Positions 5,320-6,821 of a stretch of DNA of 6,821 bases are shown piece after piece. How positions within the stretch are numbered: the first letter of the stretch is position 1; each line of letters opens with the position of its first letter. Source of the stretch: Candidatus Nanopelagicales bacterium. GTDB taxonomy: Bacteria; Actinomycetota; Actinomycetes; S36-B12; UBA10799. The stretch lies in NCBI GenBank assembly GCA_030699055.1, contig JAUYKX010000237.1:1-6821 (forward strand), written 5' to 3'. The translations under genes and the position numbers were made by a program. The notes under the pieces were generated by a model. It saw nothing but the letters and a program-made list of their open reading frames with translations. It had not been told where the DNA came from and did no database searches.

Positions 5320-6821
5320 TCAGAACAACGACGGAACCATAGCCTCGATCACGTGCGGCCCGGGTTCCGAGACTGCCCGCCGGAACTGGTCAACAAACTC
5401 CTCGCCGGTCGTTGCCCTGGTTGCCGGCACGCCCATGCCTTGAGCGATCGAAACGAAGTCGAGTCTTGGATGCGAAATGTCCAGCATCGACTTCGCTGCC
5501 GGACCCACGGCCTCCGCCCCTACTCGACCGAGTTCCATATTCAGCACTGCATAGGCACCGTTGTTGTAGACCACATTCGTGATGTTCAACCCTTCGCGGG
5601 CCTGAGTCCACAGCGACTGGATCGTGAACATGCTGCTGCCGTCGGCCTCCAGACAGATCACCGGCCGATCCGGGCAGGCGATGGCCGCTCCGACCGCCAC
5701 GGGCAACCCCTGGCCAATCGCACCGCCGGTCAGTGAAAGCCAGTCATGGCGTGGAGACCCAGCGGTGTGAATGGGAAGGAACAAGCTGGAGGTGATCGCC
5801 TCTTCCGACACGATCGCGTTCTCGGGCATCAAAGCGCCAACCGCCTTGGCCACCCCATCGGCATCCAAAGGACCAATAGGCAATTCCGGCCGCGCCACCG
5901 GCGCCCGTTCCACCTCGTTTCCCGCCACGCCCATGAGCTCGGCCAGAGCCTGGAGGGTTCCCACTGCGTCCTGCTCGCCCGTCGCCAGCAGATGCACCTC
6001 GCACCCGTCCGGAACGAGATACGAGGGCTTGCCGGGATACGCGAAGAAAGTCACGGGAGCCTTGGAATCAACGACAATCAAATGACGAAGGCCGGCCAGC
6101 TGGACCGAGGCGAACTCCGCCAGGTAACCCAACCGTTCGACCACCGGAAGACCAGCGCCGCGTTCCAGCCTCGTGGGGAAAGTCTCGGTCAACAGCTTCG
6201 CCCCACTGGCCTGGGCGAGTTGGGACGCGGCAACCAAGCCCGGCTCCCTGAGAGTCATCCCGCCGAGGAACAGCGCCGCCGGCTCCTCACCACTCAGAAT
6301 CTCGGCAACTGCGGCGAGATCGGTTCCGCTCGCGATTTCCGGTGCGGCCCGGGCCACCGGTGCCGCTGGTTCGGCGCCATCGGTCCACGACACGTCGGCG
6401 GGAAGGATCAGAGTCGCCACCTGGCCCGGCGGACCGGATGCCGCGGCAACGGCCTCAGCGGCATCCGAAGCGATCTCGCCGGTGGACGCCGAGGTTCGGT
6501 ACCAACGCGACACGTTGTGCGCGACCGTCTCGATGTCCGATTGCAGCTGCGCGTCGTACTTCCGGTGATAGGTCGCATGGTCCCCGACGATGTTGACCAC
6601 CGGCACGCACCCCTTGCGGGCGTTGTGCAGGTTCGCCAAGCCATTGCCAAGGCCCGGCCCCAAATGGAGGAGCGTTGCGGCGGGCTTGCCGGCCATCCGC
6701 GCGTACCCGTCGGCTGCGCCAGTCGCCACGCCCTCGAACAAAGTCAGAACGCCACGCATTTCCGGAACCGAATCCAAAGCCGCGACAAAGTGCATCTCCG
6801 ACGTGCCCGGGTTGCTGAAGC
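5320..6821 (-). CDS. ThDP-dependent acetolactate synthase-like enzyme (5' end outside window)
   Basis: Thiamine-diphosphate enzyme of the acetolactate synthase / benzoylformate decarboxylase superfamily, acting on an unknown 2-keto acid or similar substrate. The visible part is 499 residues in pyrimidine-binding, central and pyrophosphate-binding order. The 26 bases before the first ATG (6795-6793) continue the frame as FSNPGTSE. The final Glu, encoded at 6796-6798, is the catalytic Glu that activates the thiamine ring, so that ATG is internal and the real start is probably about 20 codons beyond the window. FEGVATGAADGYARM and GDHATYH are also present. The metal site is EADGSS (visible residues 391-396; Asp393) with Asn419-Asn420 26-27 residues later; the usual first Gly of GDGS is Ala. 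This, the ATYH motif and the short tail (EAMVPSLF) resemble, from memory, the roughly 515-residue IlvB-like subfamily annotated 'acetolactate synthase large subunit', whose reaction is poorly known. No small regulatory subunit is adjacent, so it is unlikely to be the biosynthetic IlvB. Confidence 0.88.
   Translation of the reverse strand, partial: FSNPGTSEMHFVAALDSVPEMRGVLTLFEGVATGAADGYARMAGKPAATLLHLGPGLGNGLANLHNARKGCVPVVNIVGDHATYHRKYDAQLQSDIETVAHNVSRWYRTSASTGEIASDAAEAVAAASGPPGQVATLILPADVSWTDGAEPAAPVARAAPEIASGTDLAAVAEILSGEEPAALFLGGMTLREPGLVAASQLAQASGAKLLTETFPTRLERGAGLPVVERLGYLAEFASVQLAGLRHLIVVDSKAPVTFFAYPGKPSYLVPDGCEVHLLATGEQDAVGTLQALAELMGVAGNEVERAPVARPELPIGPLDADGVAKAVGALMPENAIVSEEAITSSLFLPIHTAGSPRHDWLSLTGGAIGQGLPVAVGAAIACPDRPVICLEADGSSMFTIQSLWTQAREGLNITNVVYNNGAYAVLNMELGRVGAEAVGPAAKSMLDISHPRLDFVSIAQGMGVPATRATTGEEFVDQFRRAVSEPGPHVIEAMVPSLF

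Noticed and set aside
1373..5759. Heptamer GGTCTCC or its complement repeated six times (1373, 1393, 1643, 2861, 3032, 5753)
   Set aside because: All copies are inside genes, in no constant spacing or position, and use common codons for this GC content. I could not show enrichment without a genome-wide count.

Overview
The window is a compact, GC-rich stretch of ordinary chromosome with almost no non-coding DNA. GC-rich wobble positions, GTG/TTG starts, a phosphatidylinositol-mannoside type glycosyltransferase and a GT87 mannosyltransferase all point to an actinomycete (phylum Actinomycetota). The PimB-like protein reads more like the Streptomyces/Frankia type than the mycobacterial one, so a genus outside Mycobacteriales is the better guess. 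I saw no rRNA, tRNA, CRISPR array, insertion sequence, phage gene or integration site.

Layout. Positions 1-69 may hold the last 22 codons of an upstream plus-strand gene. One plus-strand gene follows: a GT87 (GT-C fold) membrane mannosyltransferase, best started at a TTG at 146 behind a good ribosome binding site. Everything else is on the minus strand. Read in transcription order (right to left) these are: a ThDP-dependent acetolactate-synthase-like enzyme whose 5' end lies beyond the window; a 123-bp gap; a stand-alone degenerate receiver-domain protein; trpD; an alpha-methylacyl-CoA racemase-like CaiB/BaiF protein; and a pimB-like GT4 mannosyltransferase. The last four form a tight operon. 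The receiver stop abuts the trpD start (TAGATG), trpD and the racemase gene share ATGA, and about 54 bp separate the racemase gene from pimB. The GT87 and pimB genes converge and overlap tail to tail by 174 bp.

Function. GT87 and PimB fit together. PimB-type enzymes add mannose to phosphatidylinositol mannosides on the cytoplasmic face, and GT87 enzymes extend mannan chains outside the membrane with polyprenyl-phosphate mannose. Mycobacterial genomes also carry GT87/GT-C mannosyltransferases, pimB' and trpD in one neighbourhood, so this looks like a rearranged version of an old actinobacterial cell-envelope locus. TrpD makes phosphoribosyl-anthranilate for tryptophan; no other trp gene is present. 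The racemase-like protein and the ThDP enzyme have intact catalytic residues but unknown substrates.

Nothing here looks like a wholly new system. The points most worth a second look are the degenerate receiver coupled to trpD, the racemase-like gene inside the trpD-pimB operon, and the convergent overlap with a perfect 10-bp inverted repeat inside it.
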